A stretch of 40,524 nt of DNA from UM-FILTER-39-64 sp964367055 (GTDB lineage: Bacteria; Patescibacteriota; Minisyncoccia; UBA6257; UBA9933), in assembly GCA_964367055.1 (NCBI GenBank), contig CAYIWD010000002.1:1-40524 (forward strand), read 5' to 3'. Below are positions 15,526-23,523 of this stretch, in pieces. How positions within the stretch are numbered: position 1 is the stretch's first letter; every line of letters begins with the position of its first letter. A program made the translations under genes and the position numbers. The notes under the pieces are model-generated. The model did no database searches, was not told the DNA's origin, and was given only the letters and a program-made list of their open reading frames with translations.

Positions 15526-15648
15526 TTAAAAATGCCCGATATTGATATTTATTTTAAAAACTCCGATAGCGAACAACAAAACCACTATCAGCCAAATTAA
15601 TACCACAATTCCCATGCCAATCAGAAAATATTTTAAATACTTGCTCAC
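15526..15648 (-). CDS. 40-aa single-helix membrane protein coupled to gap
   Basis: A 40-codon frame starting at a GTG whose last two bases are shared with the gap stop codon (GTGA at 15645-15648), the same overlap style as true gene pairs here. The peptide starts VSKYLKYFLIGMGIVVLIW and continues with one long hydrophobic helix, then FKININ and GHF. It is directly followed by the ATG of the 66-aa gene, so it fills an otherwise gene-free slot in a compact unit. Function unknown; coding is inferred from overlap and hydrophobic periodicity. Confidence 0.55.
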   Translation of the reverse strand: MSKYLKYFLIGMGIVVLIWLIVVLLFAIGVFKININIGHF

Positions 15649-16715
15649 AAATTTTCTGCTGCTTTAAGCACGTGTTTTAGAAGCATGGCGCAATAACCCC
15701 ATTCGTTATCATACCAGCTCAAAACTTTTACTAAATCTCCACTAACCACCTTGGTGAATTTCAAATCAACAATCGCAGCGTACGGCTCGCCAATAATATC
15801 AGATGAAACAACTTCTCCGTCAGCGATTTTCAAAATCCCCTGCCACTTTTGGCTTTTCGCGGCACGTTTAAAAATCTCATTTATTTCTTCAACCGAAGTT
15901 TTCTTTTTTGATACAAAAGTAATATCCGCGATTGAGCCGGTGATAATCGGTACTCTTAAGGCAATACCATCAAATTTATTTTCTAAATCTTTTAAAACGC
16001 GGGTAACGGCAATTGCCGCGCCAGTCGTGGAAGGCACGATGTTTTGCGCTCCGGCTCTGCCGCGCCGCATATCGCTTCCCTTAACAGGCGAATCAACAAT
16101 TGATTGGGTGGCAGTATAAGCGTGAATAGTATTTAAAACCGCCTTCTCAATGCCGGGATTTTCCGACATAATAGCCATCACCGGATAAACCGCGTTAGTG
16201 GTACACGATGCGTTAGTTGATAATTTTATATTTTTCAATTCGTCGTCATTTAAGCCGACAAAAATTGTTTTTCCACCATCTACTCCTTCTTTATCCTTGG
16301 CTGGCGCGGTAATCACCACTTTTTTAGCACCGGCGTCCAGATGAACTTTAGCTTTTTCAAATGATTCAAAAGCACCGGTTGATTCAACCACAATGTCAAC
16401 TTTTAAATCTTTCCAAGGAAGTTTACTCGGGTCTTTTTCCTGGAAAAATTTAATTTTCTTTCCATCAACAATTAATTCACCCTTGGCGCTTGATACTTTT
16501 CCCGGAAATTGTCGATAAACCGAGTCGTATTTCAGAAGATAAGCCAGATTTTCTAAATCGCCTAAGTCATTAATAGCGACAATTTCCAGATTCGGCTCGT
16601 TAATCACTTGCCGAAAGAACAATCGCCCAATTCGACCGAAACCATTAATAGCAATCCTTCGGCTCTGCTCAGGATTGCCCTGAACCTGTTGAGGGGCAAT
16701 TTTTGTTTTAGCCAT
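15645..16715 (-). CDS. gap: Glyceraldehyde-3-phosphate dehydrogenase
   Basis: About 356 residues from the ATG at 16715 (MAKTK); the frame extends to 16751, but the extra residues are hydrophobic and do not match the family. It converts glyceraldehyde 3-phosphate to 1,3-bisphosphoglycerate with NAD(P)+. Motifs: INGFGRIGR, the catalytic Cys in SCTTNAVYPV, HAYTATQ, GRAGAQNIVPSTTGAA and WYDNEWGY. Between MAKTK and IAINGFG lies an extra 15-residue piece (IAPQQVQGNPEQSRR) encoded by a 40-nt inverted-repeat element plus a 5-nt direct repeat (16651-16700). Removing it restores the usual N-terminus. A 40-aa membrane peptide gene follows. Confidence 0.95.
   Translation of the reverse strand: MAKTKIAPQQVQGNPEQSRRIAINGFGRIGRLFFRQVINEPNLEIVAINDLGDLENLAYLLKYDSVYRQFPGKVSSAKGELIVDGKKIKFFQEKDPSKLPWKDLKVDIVVESTGAFESFEKAKVHLDAGAKKVVITAPAKDKEGVDGGKTIFVGLNDDELKNIKLSTNASCTTNAVYPVMAIMSENPGIEKAVLNTIHAYTATQSIVDSPVKGSDMRRGRAGAQNIVPSTTGAAIAVTRVLKDLENKFDGIALRVPIITGSIADITFVSKKKTSVEEINEIFKRAAKSQKWQGILKIADGEVVSSDIIGEPYAAIVDLKFTKVVSGDLVKVLSWYDNEWGYCAMLLKHVLKAAENL
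16651..16700. repeat. Palindromic element inserted in frame in gap, flanked by direct repeats
   Basis: GCAAT at 16651-16655 and again at 16696-16700 flanks 40 nt. On the coding strand these consist of CCTCAACAGGTTCAGGG and, after a short spacer, CCTGAGCAGAGCCGAAGG, imperfect inverted copies of each other. Element plus one direct repeat is 45 nt, exactly 15 codons, so the frame is kept. Confidence 0.75.
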
Positions 16716-16760
16716 ATTCTTAATTATATAAATTAAAACAAAAAACAGCAATATTGAAAC

Positions 16761-16790
16761 TTGAATAATATTATTGCTAAATCCGATAAT
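16761..16790 (+). promoter_or_regulatory. Possible promoter for the 16839 gene
   Basis: TTGAAT (16761-16766), an 18-nt spacer and GATAAT (16785-16790), about 50 nt before the ATG at 16839. The surroundings are AT-rich, so other hexamer pairs are possible; gap diverges from the same region. Confidence 0.35.
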
Positions 16791-16838
16791 AATTAGTAAG
16801 ATTTAATTAGCAAATTGACATAAAAGGAGGTGTTAAAG

Positions 16839-17153
16839 ATGAAGGGGCTAATTATTATTAGAGATCCTATCGGAACTATTTTTAACGGTAATATCAATAT
16901 CCCCAGTAATAGTAAACGCTACGACTTACGGCTTAAAAGAGATGGGAGAGGAGGATCGTTAAAAGTAAGAGTTAGGTCTAACACCATCAACGAATTGGAA
17001 TGTTTCAAGGGCAAAAACGTGACGATGACAGTTTTCCGATTCAATGGTTTGGTGTTAGTGGAGAGAGGCGAAGCAAATACAGTTACTGGTCAATGCTTTG
17101 ATACGGGGAAGTATGTCCCCTGGACTGCCCGTTTCCAAAAAACAGGAAACTGA
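16839..17153 (+). CDS. Hypothetical ~104-aa protein, isolated plus-strand gene
   Basis: No recognised family. The sequence is beta-rich by eye, with many Asn, Arg and Gly (RDPIGTIFNGNINIP, RLKRDGRGGSLKVRVR, NVTMTVFRFNGLVLVERG) and ends in FQKTGN. The start is fixed by AAAAGGAGG at 16822-16830, exactly 8 nt before the ATG at 16839; the GTG at 16830 lies in that site and is rejected. It is the only plus-strand gene between 3.8 and 25.7 kb, with its own terminator (17182-17217), so it is a free-standing cassette and may have been acquired. Confidence 0.75.
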   Translation: MKGLIIIRDPIGTIFNGNINIPSNSKRYDLRLKRDGRGGSLKVRVRSNTINELECFKGKNVTMTVFRFNGLVLVERGEANTVTGQCFDTGKYVPWTARFQKTGN

Positions 17154-17181
17154 AAGCCTGAACCCTTCTCAAATGCTCACG

Positions 17182-17217
17182 TGCGCCCATCTCGCATCTC
17201 GATGGGCGCATTTTTTT
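17182..17217 (+). terminator. Strong rho-independent terminator
   Basis: The 9-bp perfect stem TGCGCCCAT/ATGGGCGCA with an 11-nt loop is followed by seven T residues (17211-17217). It lies 29 nt past the stop of the 16839 gene. Confidence 0.9.
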
Positions 17218-17249
17218 AGTCATTATTAAGCCATGGCTTAATAATGACT
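17218..17249. repeat. Perfect 32-bp palindrome
   Basis: AGTCATTATTAAGCCA at 17218-17233 is followed by its exact reverse complement at 17234-17249, centred on CCATGG. It lies between two convergent genes, just after the terminator of the 16839 gene. On the minus strand it has no T-tract beyond, so it is not an ordinary terminator. Confidence 0.85.
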
Positions 17250-17256
17250 CATATAT

Positions 17257-17745
17257 TTATAAATTTACTAAATGGAAAACAACAATCCCAAACGCGACAG
17301 CCACATTTAAAGATTCTTTTTTACCTCGCATAGGTATTTCCAAAATTTTATCCGCCCGCTTTAAAATTGAAAGCGGAAGCCCCTTAATTTCATTGCCCAA
17401 AACGAGCGCGATTTTAGTTTTTGGTTTGTAGTTTGTAGTTTTTAATTCGTAGTACGGAACAGATTTTTTGCTCTGTTCAACCGCAAAAATTTTGTAGCCC
17501 TCCCCTTTTAACTTTTCGAGCAACTTTAAAGTTGCTCGTGTTGAGCGACTCGAAGCATCCCACTCCACATATTTTTCCGCAGCCAAAGAAACTTTAGTTA
17601 ATTGTTGCCGCGGCTTGCCAAAAGTATCTACCGGAGATGGCGTGATGCCACAAAGATAAATTTTTTCCATCCCAGCCGCGTCAGCGGTCCGAAAAATTGA
17701 ACCGACATTGTATAAACTGCGGATATTATGGAGAATAACGATCAC
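17257..17745 (-). CDS. SpoU/TrmH-family RNA 2'-O-methyltransferase
   Basis: 162 residues, the size of a minimal SPOUT enzyme. It would transfer a methyl group from S-adenosylmethionine to a ribose 2'-OH in tRNA or rRNA. Motif 1 is NIRSLYNVGSIFRTAD, motif 2 is LVLGNEIKGL and motif 3 is IPMRGKKESLNVAVA, which form the trefoil knot. The protein lacks the extra N-terminal domain of rRNA-specific relatives. Two oddities are in frame: a perfect 22-bp palindrome (17517-17538, coding RATLKLLE) and a low-complexity stretch coding LKTTNYKPKTK (about 17417-17452). The target RNA is not predictable from sequence. Confidence 0.88.
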   Translation of the reverse strand: MIVILHNIRSLYNVGSIFRTADAAGMEKIYLCGITPSPVDTFGKPRQQLTKVSLAAEKYVEWDASSRSTRATLKLLEKLKGEGYKIFAVEQSKKSVPYYELKTTNYKPKTKIALVLGNEIKGLPLSILKRADKILEIPMRGKKESLNVAVAFGIVVFHLVNL

Positions 17746-17754
17746 GGATAAGAA

Positions 17755-18738
17755 TTAAATTAAGCCGATTTTCCTTTTTACTTCCCCCATCGTCAGCCGA
17801 GCAATATTTCCCGCTTTTTCAGCGCCCTCTTTCAAAACCTTCTTAACGTAATTTTGGTCTTTTTTGAGTTCTTTAAATTTCTTTTGGAATGGCGAGAGGA
17901 AGTCAATCGCAACCTCAGCTAAATCATTTTTAAATTCAACATAGCTTTTACAGAAATATTCTTTTTCCAATTGTTTAATCGGTTTTTCGGAAAGCAAGGA
18001 ATATATGGTTAGTAAATTAGCAATACCTTTTTTATCTTTTGAATCATAAATAATTTCTTTTCCGGAATCAGTCACTGCTCTTTTAATTTTTTCTTTAATT
18101 AGAGACGGCTCATCTGTTAAAGCCAAATAATTATATGGATTTTCCGCGCTTTTTGACATTTTTTTGTCTGTATCATCAAGCCCCATAATCTTAGCGCTTT
18201 CTTTTCTGATTTGAACTTCCGGAATAATAAAAGTTTCGCCGTATAGATTATTGAAACGCCGAGCCAAAGTTCTCGTGATTTCAACGTGCTGTCTTTGGTC
18301 TTCGCCAACCGGCACTATATCTGTTTTATAAAGCAAAATATCAGAAGCCATTAAGACCGGATAATTAAAAAGCCCGACATTAATTTTAGCCCTAAATCCT
18401 TGAGCTTTGTCTTTAAATTGAGTCATTAGTTCTAATTCTGGAATTTTTGTGATGGTGTTTAAAATCCAAGCTAATTCAGTATGTTCTGGCACATGCGACT
18501 GAATAAAAATAATAGACTTTCCCGGGTCAATCCCAGCCGCAAGATAAATCGTCGCGATTTCTAAAATTTTTTCCCGCAGTTTTTCCGGCGACTGAAAAAT
18601 CGTCATCGCGTGATAATCAACCACGCAAAAAATACAGCGATTTTCTTTTTGCAGTTCAAGCCATTGTTTTATAGCGCCTAAATAATTTCCAATATGCAAA
18701 ACACCTGAAGGCGCTACTCCGCTAAAAATTGTTTTCAT
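17755..18738 (-). CDS. trpS: Tryptophanyl-tRNA synthetase
   Basis: 327 residues, the usual bacterial length. It charges tRNA-Trp in the cytoplasm. The class I signatures are present: PSGVLHIGNYLGAI (HIGH-like) and KKMSKS followed by AENPYNYL. Other conserved pieces are CVVDYHAMT, IQSHVPEHTELAWIL and VPVGEDQRQHVEITRTLA. It lies 3 nt from RNase J upstream and about 10 nt from the SpoU gene downstream, so all three are probably one transcript. Confidence 0.97.
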   Translation of the reverse strand: MKTIFSGVAPSGVLHIGNYLGAIKQWLELQKENRCIFCVVDYHAMTIFQSPEKLREKILEIATIYLAAGIDPGKSIIFIQSHVPEHTELAWILNTITKIPELELMTQFKDKAQGFRAKINVGLFNYPVLMASDILLYKTDIVPVGEDQRQHVEITRTLARRFNNLYGETFIIPEVQIRKESAKIMGLDDTDKKMSKSAENPYNYLALTDEPSLIKEKIKRAVTDSGKEIIYDSKDKKGIANLLTIYSLLSEKPIKQLEKEYFCKSYVEFKNDLAEVAIDFLSPFQKKFKELKKDQNYVKKVLKEGAEKAGNIARLTMGEVKRKIGLI

Positions 18739-18741
18739 ATT

Positions 18742-20487
18742 TTATACTTCTATTATCACTGGCAAAACCATCGGCCTTCGCTTTGTTTTAGTATACAAAA
18801 ATTGGCCGATTTGGTCTCGGATCAATGATTTAATATAGTCAGTTTCCACTTGCTGATGGCGTGGAATTCGGTTTATTAAACCCCGAATCCGTTTTCTTAA
18901 TTCCTCCACAAAATCTTTGTTTTCTCTCAAGTAAATAAAGCCGCGGGAAATAATATCTGGATTTTTCAAAAATTGGCCGCTGCGCCTATCAAGAGTAGCA
19001 ATAATTACCACCATTCCTTCTTGCGCCAAAACTCGGCGGTCTCTTAAAACCACCTCACCCACATCACCGACACCTAACCCATCAACCATTACATAAAAAG
19101 CCGGAATCATCTCGTCGCTTACTTTTGCTGAATCTTTGGTAAATAAAACAATTTGACCATTATCAATTAAAAGCGTTTCTTCCGGCTTAAGCCCTAACGC
19201 CTCTTGAGCGTGCTGGCCGTTTCGCCATCTCATAAAATAATAACCGTGGATAGGAATAAAGAATTTAGGCTTAATAGCTTTCATCACTTGTTTTAGTTCT
19301 TCCTGCGGCGCGTGGCCAGAAGAATGGATATCAATCATTTTATAGTGATAAACCAAAGCGCCTTGACGCGACAAATCGTCTTTTAACACCTGAACGCTTC
19401 TTTCGTTTCCCGGGATAATCGAAGAAGAAAGAATCAAAGTATCTCCTTTTTTAACCTGGATATAGCGGTGTTCGCCGTTAGCAATTTTCATTAGACTCGC
19501 ATTTGGCTCGCCTTGCGCGCCAGTGCAAAGAATTAACAATTTATCATCATGGCATTTATGAATTTCTTCTAAAGGAATAAGCGTTTCTTTTTTAACTTTC
19601 ATAAAACCCAAGTTTCTCGCAATTTGGATATTGGATTTCATTGATGAGCCGCTAATCGCCACTTTTTTATTCATTTTTTCGGCGATTTTTACGATTTCCG
19701 CAATTCTGTCTAAAAGCGAAGAAAAAGTCGCCAAAATAATCCTGCCATTGGCTTTTTTGAAAAGTTTTTCCAGCTCCGCTTCTACCACTCTTTCAGAGAT
19801 TGAATAGCCCGGTTCTTCAGCGCCGGTTGAATCCAGAAATAAAGTGTGGATTTTTTGTTTGCCGATTTTTTCCCAAATTTCTACGTCTCTGGGTTTGCCG
19901 TCAACATCATAATCAAATTTAAATTCTCCGGGGTGAACGATTTTGCCAATTGGGGTGTCTATAATCATTCCTACGCCTTCGGGAATATTGTGCGCTACGC
20001 CAAAAAATTCCGCTTTGAAATTTTTTGACAGTTGATGTGTTTCGCCCGATTTGATAATTTGGAAATTGAGTTTCGGCGCGTTGGTAAATTCTTCCTGACG
20101 TCTGGCGATAATTTCCTTGGTAATCGGAGTGGCAAAAATAGGTGGATTACCTAATTTCCCCATAATATACGGAATAGCGCCGATATGGTCATAGTGGCCG
20201 TGGGTAATGACTAACGCCTTTATTTTTCCTTTTCTTTCCTCTAAATAAGAAGTGTTAGGAATTATATAATCAATGCCAGGCGTCGCTTCTTCGGGAAACT
20301 GAAGACCGGCGTCAATAATAATAATTTCGTCTTGATATTCGAAAAACATCATATTGCGGCCGATTTCTTCTAAGCCGCCAAGAGTCGCAAAACGAACCAC
20401 TGGCCCTGATTTAGGTAGCTCTTCTTTTAAGCGCGGTACTCGCGAAATAATTCTTCTTTTTGTCCCAGTTAGTTTTTGTCTAAACAT
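18742..20487 (-). CDS. rnj: Ribonuclease J
   Basis: 581 residues. It is an RNA-processing enzyme with endonuclease and 5'-3' exonuclease activity, from the metallo-beta-lactamase/beta-CASP superfamily. Visible: FATLGGLEEIGRNM, IIIDAGLQFPE, the metal motif ITHGHYDHIGAIPY (usual form HGHEDHIG; here Tyr replaces Glu), IPEGVGMIIDTPIGK, FLDSTGAE, then beta-CASP pieces (HSSGHAPQEEL, FIPIHGYYFMR) and a C-terminal domain. It starts with a basic N-terminal tail, MFRQKLTGTKRR. RNase J is usual in bacteria that lack RNase E. It is followed closely by trpS. Confidence 0.95.
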   Translation of the reverse strand: MFRQKLTGTKRRIISRVPRLKEELPKSGPVVRFATLGGLEEIGRNMMFFEYQDEIIIIDAGLQFPEEATPGIDYIIPNTSYLEERKGKIKALVITHGHYDHIGAIPYIMGKLGNPPIFATPITKEIIARRQEEFTNAPKLNFQIIKSGETHQLSKNFKAEFFGVAHNIPEGVGMIIDTPIGKIVHPGEFKFDYDVDGKPRDVEIWEKIGKQKIHTLFLDSTGAEEPGYSISERVVEAELEKLFKKANGRIILATFSSLLDRIAEIVKIAEKMNKKVAISGSSMKSNIQIARNLGFMKVKKETLIPLEEIHKCHDDKLLILCTGAQGEPNASLMKIANGEHRYIQVKKGDTLILSSSIIPGNERSVQVLKDDLSRQGALVYHYKMIDIHSSGHAPQEELKQVMKAIKPKFFIPIHGYYFMRWRNGQHAQEALGLKPEETLLIDNGQIVLFTKDSAKVSDEMIPAFYVMVDGLGVGDVGEVVLRDRRVLAQEGMVVIIATLDRRSGQFLKNPDIISRGFIYLRENKDFVEELRKRIRGLINRIPRHQQVETDYIKSLIRDQIGQFLYTKTKRRPMVLPVIIEV

Positions 20488-20519
20488 AAAATGTGGGTCA
20501 TCCCTGAAAACGTTAAATC

Positions 20520-20879
20520 TTATTTCACATCCTCTGATTTTATAATTTTATCAGGATTGCCTAATTCGTAATAAAGATAAAAAGTTTTTGTTTCTTCCGC
20601 GGTTTCTTTTCCGATATTAACTTTATTATTTGCTAGTCTACGGACCTTACATAAACCATTTTCAACTCCTAATATCTCGTGCTGCCATTCCATTTTTGCG
20701 TATCCTATATCTGTTTCGCTTTCTTGTTTAACGCCGACCTTACAAAACTTAACAGCATCCCTGTAACAACTTTCGTCATTTTTTAGACAGTTATTTTTTA
20801 TAAAGTTATTATAAATATAATAACCACCGATACTGATTACCACTATTATTATCGCAAATAAAATTATAACTTTTTTCAT
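20520..20879 (-). CDS. Small membrane-anchored hypothetical protein
   Basis: 119 residues: a short basic start, one hydrophobic helix (VIILFAIIIVVISIGGYYIY), then a polar domain with four Cys (NNCLKNDESCYRD, KFCKVG, GLCKVRR) that could form two disulfides outside the cell. No family recognised. It stands 32 nt upstream of RNase J. The region between it and tRNA-Leu holds several hairpins. Coding is supported by length and a sensible signal-anchor layout. Confidence 0.65.
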   Translation of the reverse strand: MKKVIILFAIIIVVISIGGYYIYNNFIKNNCLKNDESCYRDAVKFCKVGVKQESETDIGYAKMEWQHEILGVENGLCKVRRLANNKVNIGKETAEETKTFYLYYELGNPDKIIKSEDVK

Positions 20880-20927
20880 AATTGATTATATATTTATATA
20901 TCTTAATGTTTCTTAGAAGAGCGGGGA

Positions 20928-21040
20928 AATTTGTCCGAAGGGCAAATTATATCTTTATGTGGGCGAGGAGGGGCTTGCCCCGCACTATAGCAAAGCTAAG
21001 TGCGGGATTAAATCTGCTTAACCTCGCTACGCTCGGGATG
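20928..21040. repeat. Cluster of short hairpins beside tRNA-Leu(CAG)
   Basis: In the gene-free stretch 20880-21064: AATTTGTCC with its near complement GGCAAATT (about 20928-20948), GGGGCTTGCCCC (20970-20981), CCCGCACT/AGTGCGGG (20979-21006, perfect 8-bp arms) and CCTCGCTACGCTCGGG (about 21022-21037). There is no open frame. They look like REP-type palindromes; one could also terminate tRNA transcription. Confidence 0.6.
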
Positions 21041-21064
21041 AATATTTAAAACCCAAAATGCTTG

Positions 21065-21148
21065 TGCCCAGGGTGGGACTTGAACCCACACGTCGTTTCC
21101 GACATTAGCTCCTGAAGCTAACCTGTCTGCCGATTTCAGCACCTGGGC
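21065..21148 (-). tRNA. tRNA-Leu (anticodon CAG)
   Basis: An 84-nt class II cloverleaf on the minus strand. The acceptor stem is GCCCAGG with CCTGGGC and discriminator A; the anticodon stem-loop is TTAGC, TTCAGGA, GCTAA (anticodon CAG); there is a long variable arm (TGTCGGAAACGACG) and a T-arm with GTGGGTTCAAGTCCCAC. CCA is not encoded. It reads CUG codons. Confidence 0.95.
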
Positions 21149-21162
21149 GCACCCGCATTGAA

Positions 21163-21202
21163 AATTGGTAATTGGTAATTGGTAATTGGTAATTGGTAAT
21201 TG
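21163..21202. repeat. Heptanucleotide tandem repeat
   Basis: The 7-bp unit AATTGGT is repeated five full times plus a partial copy, directly between the tRNA-Leu gene and the 3' end of the cupin gene. It could vary in copy number by slippage. Confidence 0.9.
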
Positions 21203-21211
21203 AAAATTTCG

Positions 21212-21547
21212 CTATTTCCCTCTTCCTTCATATTTTTCAAAAATCGCCCAGAAGCTTAAAATTTTATCTCCCGGATTATGAACCCTGTGAAAATCGCCGG
21301 CTTTAACGGGCGCGACGTCGCCGGCTTTTACTTTTAAAGTTTCCGCGCCATTTTCCATTGTGCCTTCGCCTTTAATGAAAAGATAAACTTCATCAACACT
21401 TTTATGAGAATGGCCCGTTGTTGATTCTTTGGGATTTAATTCAGTTAAAGAAATTTCTAAATCCTTAAGCTCGGGCAAGTCATAAACCTTATAAGTTTTA
21501 TTATCCCGTATAAGTTTAGCAAGTTGTTTATATTGTTCTATATCCAT
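21212..21547 (-). CDS. Cupin-domain protein
   Basis: 111 residues, a single cupin barrel. The metal motif is TTGHSHKSVDEVYLFIKGEG (cupin motif 1, two His and a Glu), and motif 2 is PVKAGDFHRVHN with the last His. Such small cupins are sugar-phosphate isomerases, dioxygenases or binding proteins; the sequence does not settle which. It follows the OppA-like gene on the minus strand by 18 nt and precedes the tRNA. Confidence 0.85.
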   Translation of the reverse strand: MDIEQYKQLAKLIRDNKTYKVYDLPELKDLEISLTELNPKESTTGHSHKSVDEVYLFIKGEGTMENGAETLKVKAGDVAPVKAGDFHRVHNPGDKILSFWAIFEKYEGRGK

Positions 21548-21565
21548 AAATAAATGTCAAGCCTT

Positions 21566-23227
21566 TTATTTAAACACTCTCGCTGTTTCTACATACCAAT
21601 TTGAAATATTTTTAAATCGCTCGCTTGCCGAAGCGATAAACTTTTCGTCAATCCCTTTCAGCGAATTTTCAGCCACATAAATATAGTTAGGCGAAAAAAG
21701 AAAGATTGCCGGCTGGTCAGCAATGATTAATGACTGTAAGCTTGAAAGTTCGGCTTGACGCTTTAAATCATTAAAATCTTTTCTAACCGCTTGTATTAAA
21801 TTATCGGCAGCTTGATTTTGATAAAGAGAAAGATTAAGCCCGGGATAAAATCGTTCCGAAGAATGCCAGAAAGAAGACAAATCAGGGCTGTCATAATTTC
21901 CAAAGATATTGCCGAACATAATCATTTCATAATTTCTGGTTTTAACAGCTCCGTTATTAACTTCATCGGCTGGCTGAACTGATAAATTTAATTTAACGCC
22001 TATTTTTGACCAATCATCTTTAATAATATTAGCTGTTTCTACTAAAAATGGAATTTGAGGAACGACTAAATCAAACTCTAACTTTTTTACTTCTTTGTTA
22101 ATATTTTTTTCGGCCACTCCGTCGCTATTTATTTTCCAATCGCTAGCAGCTAAAACTGCCGATGCTTTATCCAAAGAAAAATCTTCTTGCGACTCAACCT
22201 TGGGGTCGTAACCCTTCATTCCTATAATTAAAGGGCCGTTAACCGCCATCGCTTGGCCATCAAAAACCTGTTCAATTATTTTTTTTCTGTCAGTCGCATA
22301 AGTCAAAGTCAATCTGATATTCTTGTCTTTAAGAAGGTCGTTAGCGTCAGGGTTGAAGAAAAGTCCGTAATATCTTGGCATTCGCAACTCAAAAATTTGA
22401 TGGTTAATATTAATTTTACTAATATTTTTTTCATTCAAACCGCCGAAGCCGTCAATCGCTCCTGAATTAAAAGCTTTAATTAAATCATCCTCGCTAGAAT
22501 AAAATTTCAAAACTATTTTTTCCAAATAAGGTTTCTGGCCAGAGAAGCGCTCATTACGAATAAGTTGATATTCTGAAATAAAACCGGAACGGTCTTTGGA
22601 AAAAGACAAAAAGCGATAAGGGCCATCGCCTATCGGCTCAAGATTATAGTCAGAAAGCCGCAAATTAGCAGCCGGGATGCTTCCATAAATATGTTTAGGA
22701 ATTACCCTAAAATCTTTAAGGGTGGCTTCAAAAAAAACATACGGCTCGGGAAGGGTCAATTTTACTTCTCGCTCACTGACCCTTTCAATATTTACTCCCT
22801 GCCACATTGACGCTTGAGGAGAACGACTATCGGGGTCTTGGACGATTTTTATAGTTGAAATTATATCGTCGCTTGTAATTTTTTCCCCATCGTCCCAAAA
22901 AAGATTTTCCTTAAGACGGACATCCCATGTTTTATCGCCATCACTCATTTTCAAACTTTCAGCTAAGTTTGAAATATTACTAAAAATAAGTTCGGTTAAA
23001 TCGTTATCCGGTCCGTTAGCCAAAGCCAAAACAGGATTGATAAAGCTGGGCTGACCGAGCACGCCCTCAATATATTCTCCGCCGGAAACAGCTTTTAAAG
23101 AACTATTTTGAGAAATAAAATTAACTGCCGCAAAAGCCGTAGAAGAGATTAAAACCAGAATAGCAGCGACAAAAATCATCTGCTCATAACGAGAAAAATT
23201 TTTGAAAATCTGAATGAAAAAAGACAT
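21566..23227 (-). CDS. Family 5 (OppA/DppA-like) extracellular solute-binding protein, membrane-anchored
   Basis: 553 residues. An N-terminal hydrophobic helix (about 18-40) without a lipobox Cys suggests a membrane anchor or signal peptide. The family 5 pattern is clear: GGEYIEGVLGQPSFINPVLA, a segment with LKENLFWDDGEKITSDDII, PEPYVFFEATL, GDGPYRFLSF and FWHSSERFYPG. Such proteins bind peptides or other solutes for ABC importers. No permease or ATPase gene is in this window, so partner and substrate are unknown. The secG gene lies 24 nt upstream, so they are probably co-transcribed. Confidence 0.9.
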   Translation of the reverse strand: MSFFIQIFKNFSRYEQMIFVAAILVLISSTAFAAVNFISQNSSLKAVSGGEYIEGVLGQPSFINPVLALANGPDNDLTELIFSNISNLAESLKMSDGDKTWDVRLKENLFWDDGEKITSDDIISTIKIVQDPDSRSPQASMWQGVNIERVSEREVKLTLPEPYVFFEATLKDFRVIPKHIYGSIPAANLRLSDYNLEPIGDGPYRFLSFSKDRSGFISEYQLIRNERFSGQKPYLEKIVLKFYSSEDDLIKAFNSGAIDGFGGLNEKNISKININHQIFELRMPRYYGLFFNPDANDLLKDKNIRLTLTYATDRKKIIEQVFDGQAMAVNGPLIIGMKGYDPKVESQEDFSLDKASAVLAASDWKINSDGVAEKNINKEVKKLEFDLVVPQIPFLVETANIIKDDWSKIGVKLNLSVQPADEVNNGAVKTRNYEMIMFGNIFGNYDSPDLSSFWHSSERFYPGLNLSLYQNQAADNLIQAVRKDFNDLKRQAELSSLQSLIIADQPAIFLFSPNYIYVAENSLKGIDEKFIASASERFKNISNWYVETARVFK

Positions 23228-23251
23228 GTTAGTAGAAAAATTCTTTTCTCC

Positions 23252-23464
23252 TTATATTAATAGGTTGAAAATAGAAAGAATCGCAAAAAGTATTGCCAAG
23301 CCAATAGTACCTAAAAAAATTAAACGCTCCATGCCTCGGCGTTGAGCATAAAACTCGCCACCGCCGCCGCCAAAAACCCCAGAAAGCCCAGATGTTCTTT
23401 CCTGAAGCAAAATCAAAATAATCAAAATAATAGAAACAATAATTTGAGCGATAGAAATAAACAT
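23252..23464 (-). CDS. secG: Preprotein translocase subunit SecG
   Basis: 70 residues with two membrane helices and the typical loop: IAQIIVSIILIILILLQERT, SGLSGVFGGGGGEFYAQRRG, then a second helix. It assists SecYE in protein export. Length and topology fit the family. Upstream (23465-23523) is a short gap of AT-rich micro-repeats built on AATTTTCAATTTC. Confidence 0.93.
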   Translation of the reverse strand: MFISIAQIIVSIILIILILLQERTSGLSGVFGGGGGEFYAQRRGMERLIFLGTIGLAILFAILSIFNLLI

Positions 23465-23523
23465 ATTGTATAAATTTTCAATTTCTAATTTTCAATTTCC
23501 AATAACAATTAGAAATTTTAATC

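Noticed and set aside
16716..16751. N-terminal extension of GAPDH as a signal anchor
   Set aside because: It has no ribosome-binding site or family support; the MAKTK start at 16715 fits cytosolic GAPDH.
21163..21202. CRISPR-like array
   Set aside because: The 7-bp units are contiguous with no spacers, so this is a simple tandem repeat.
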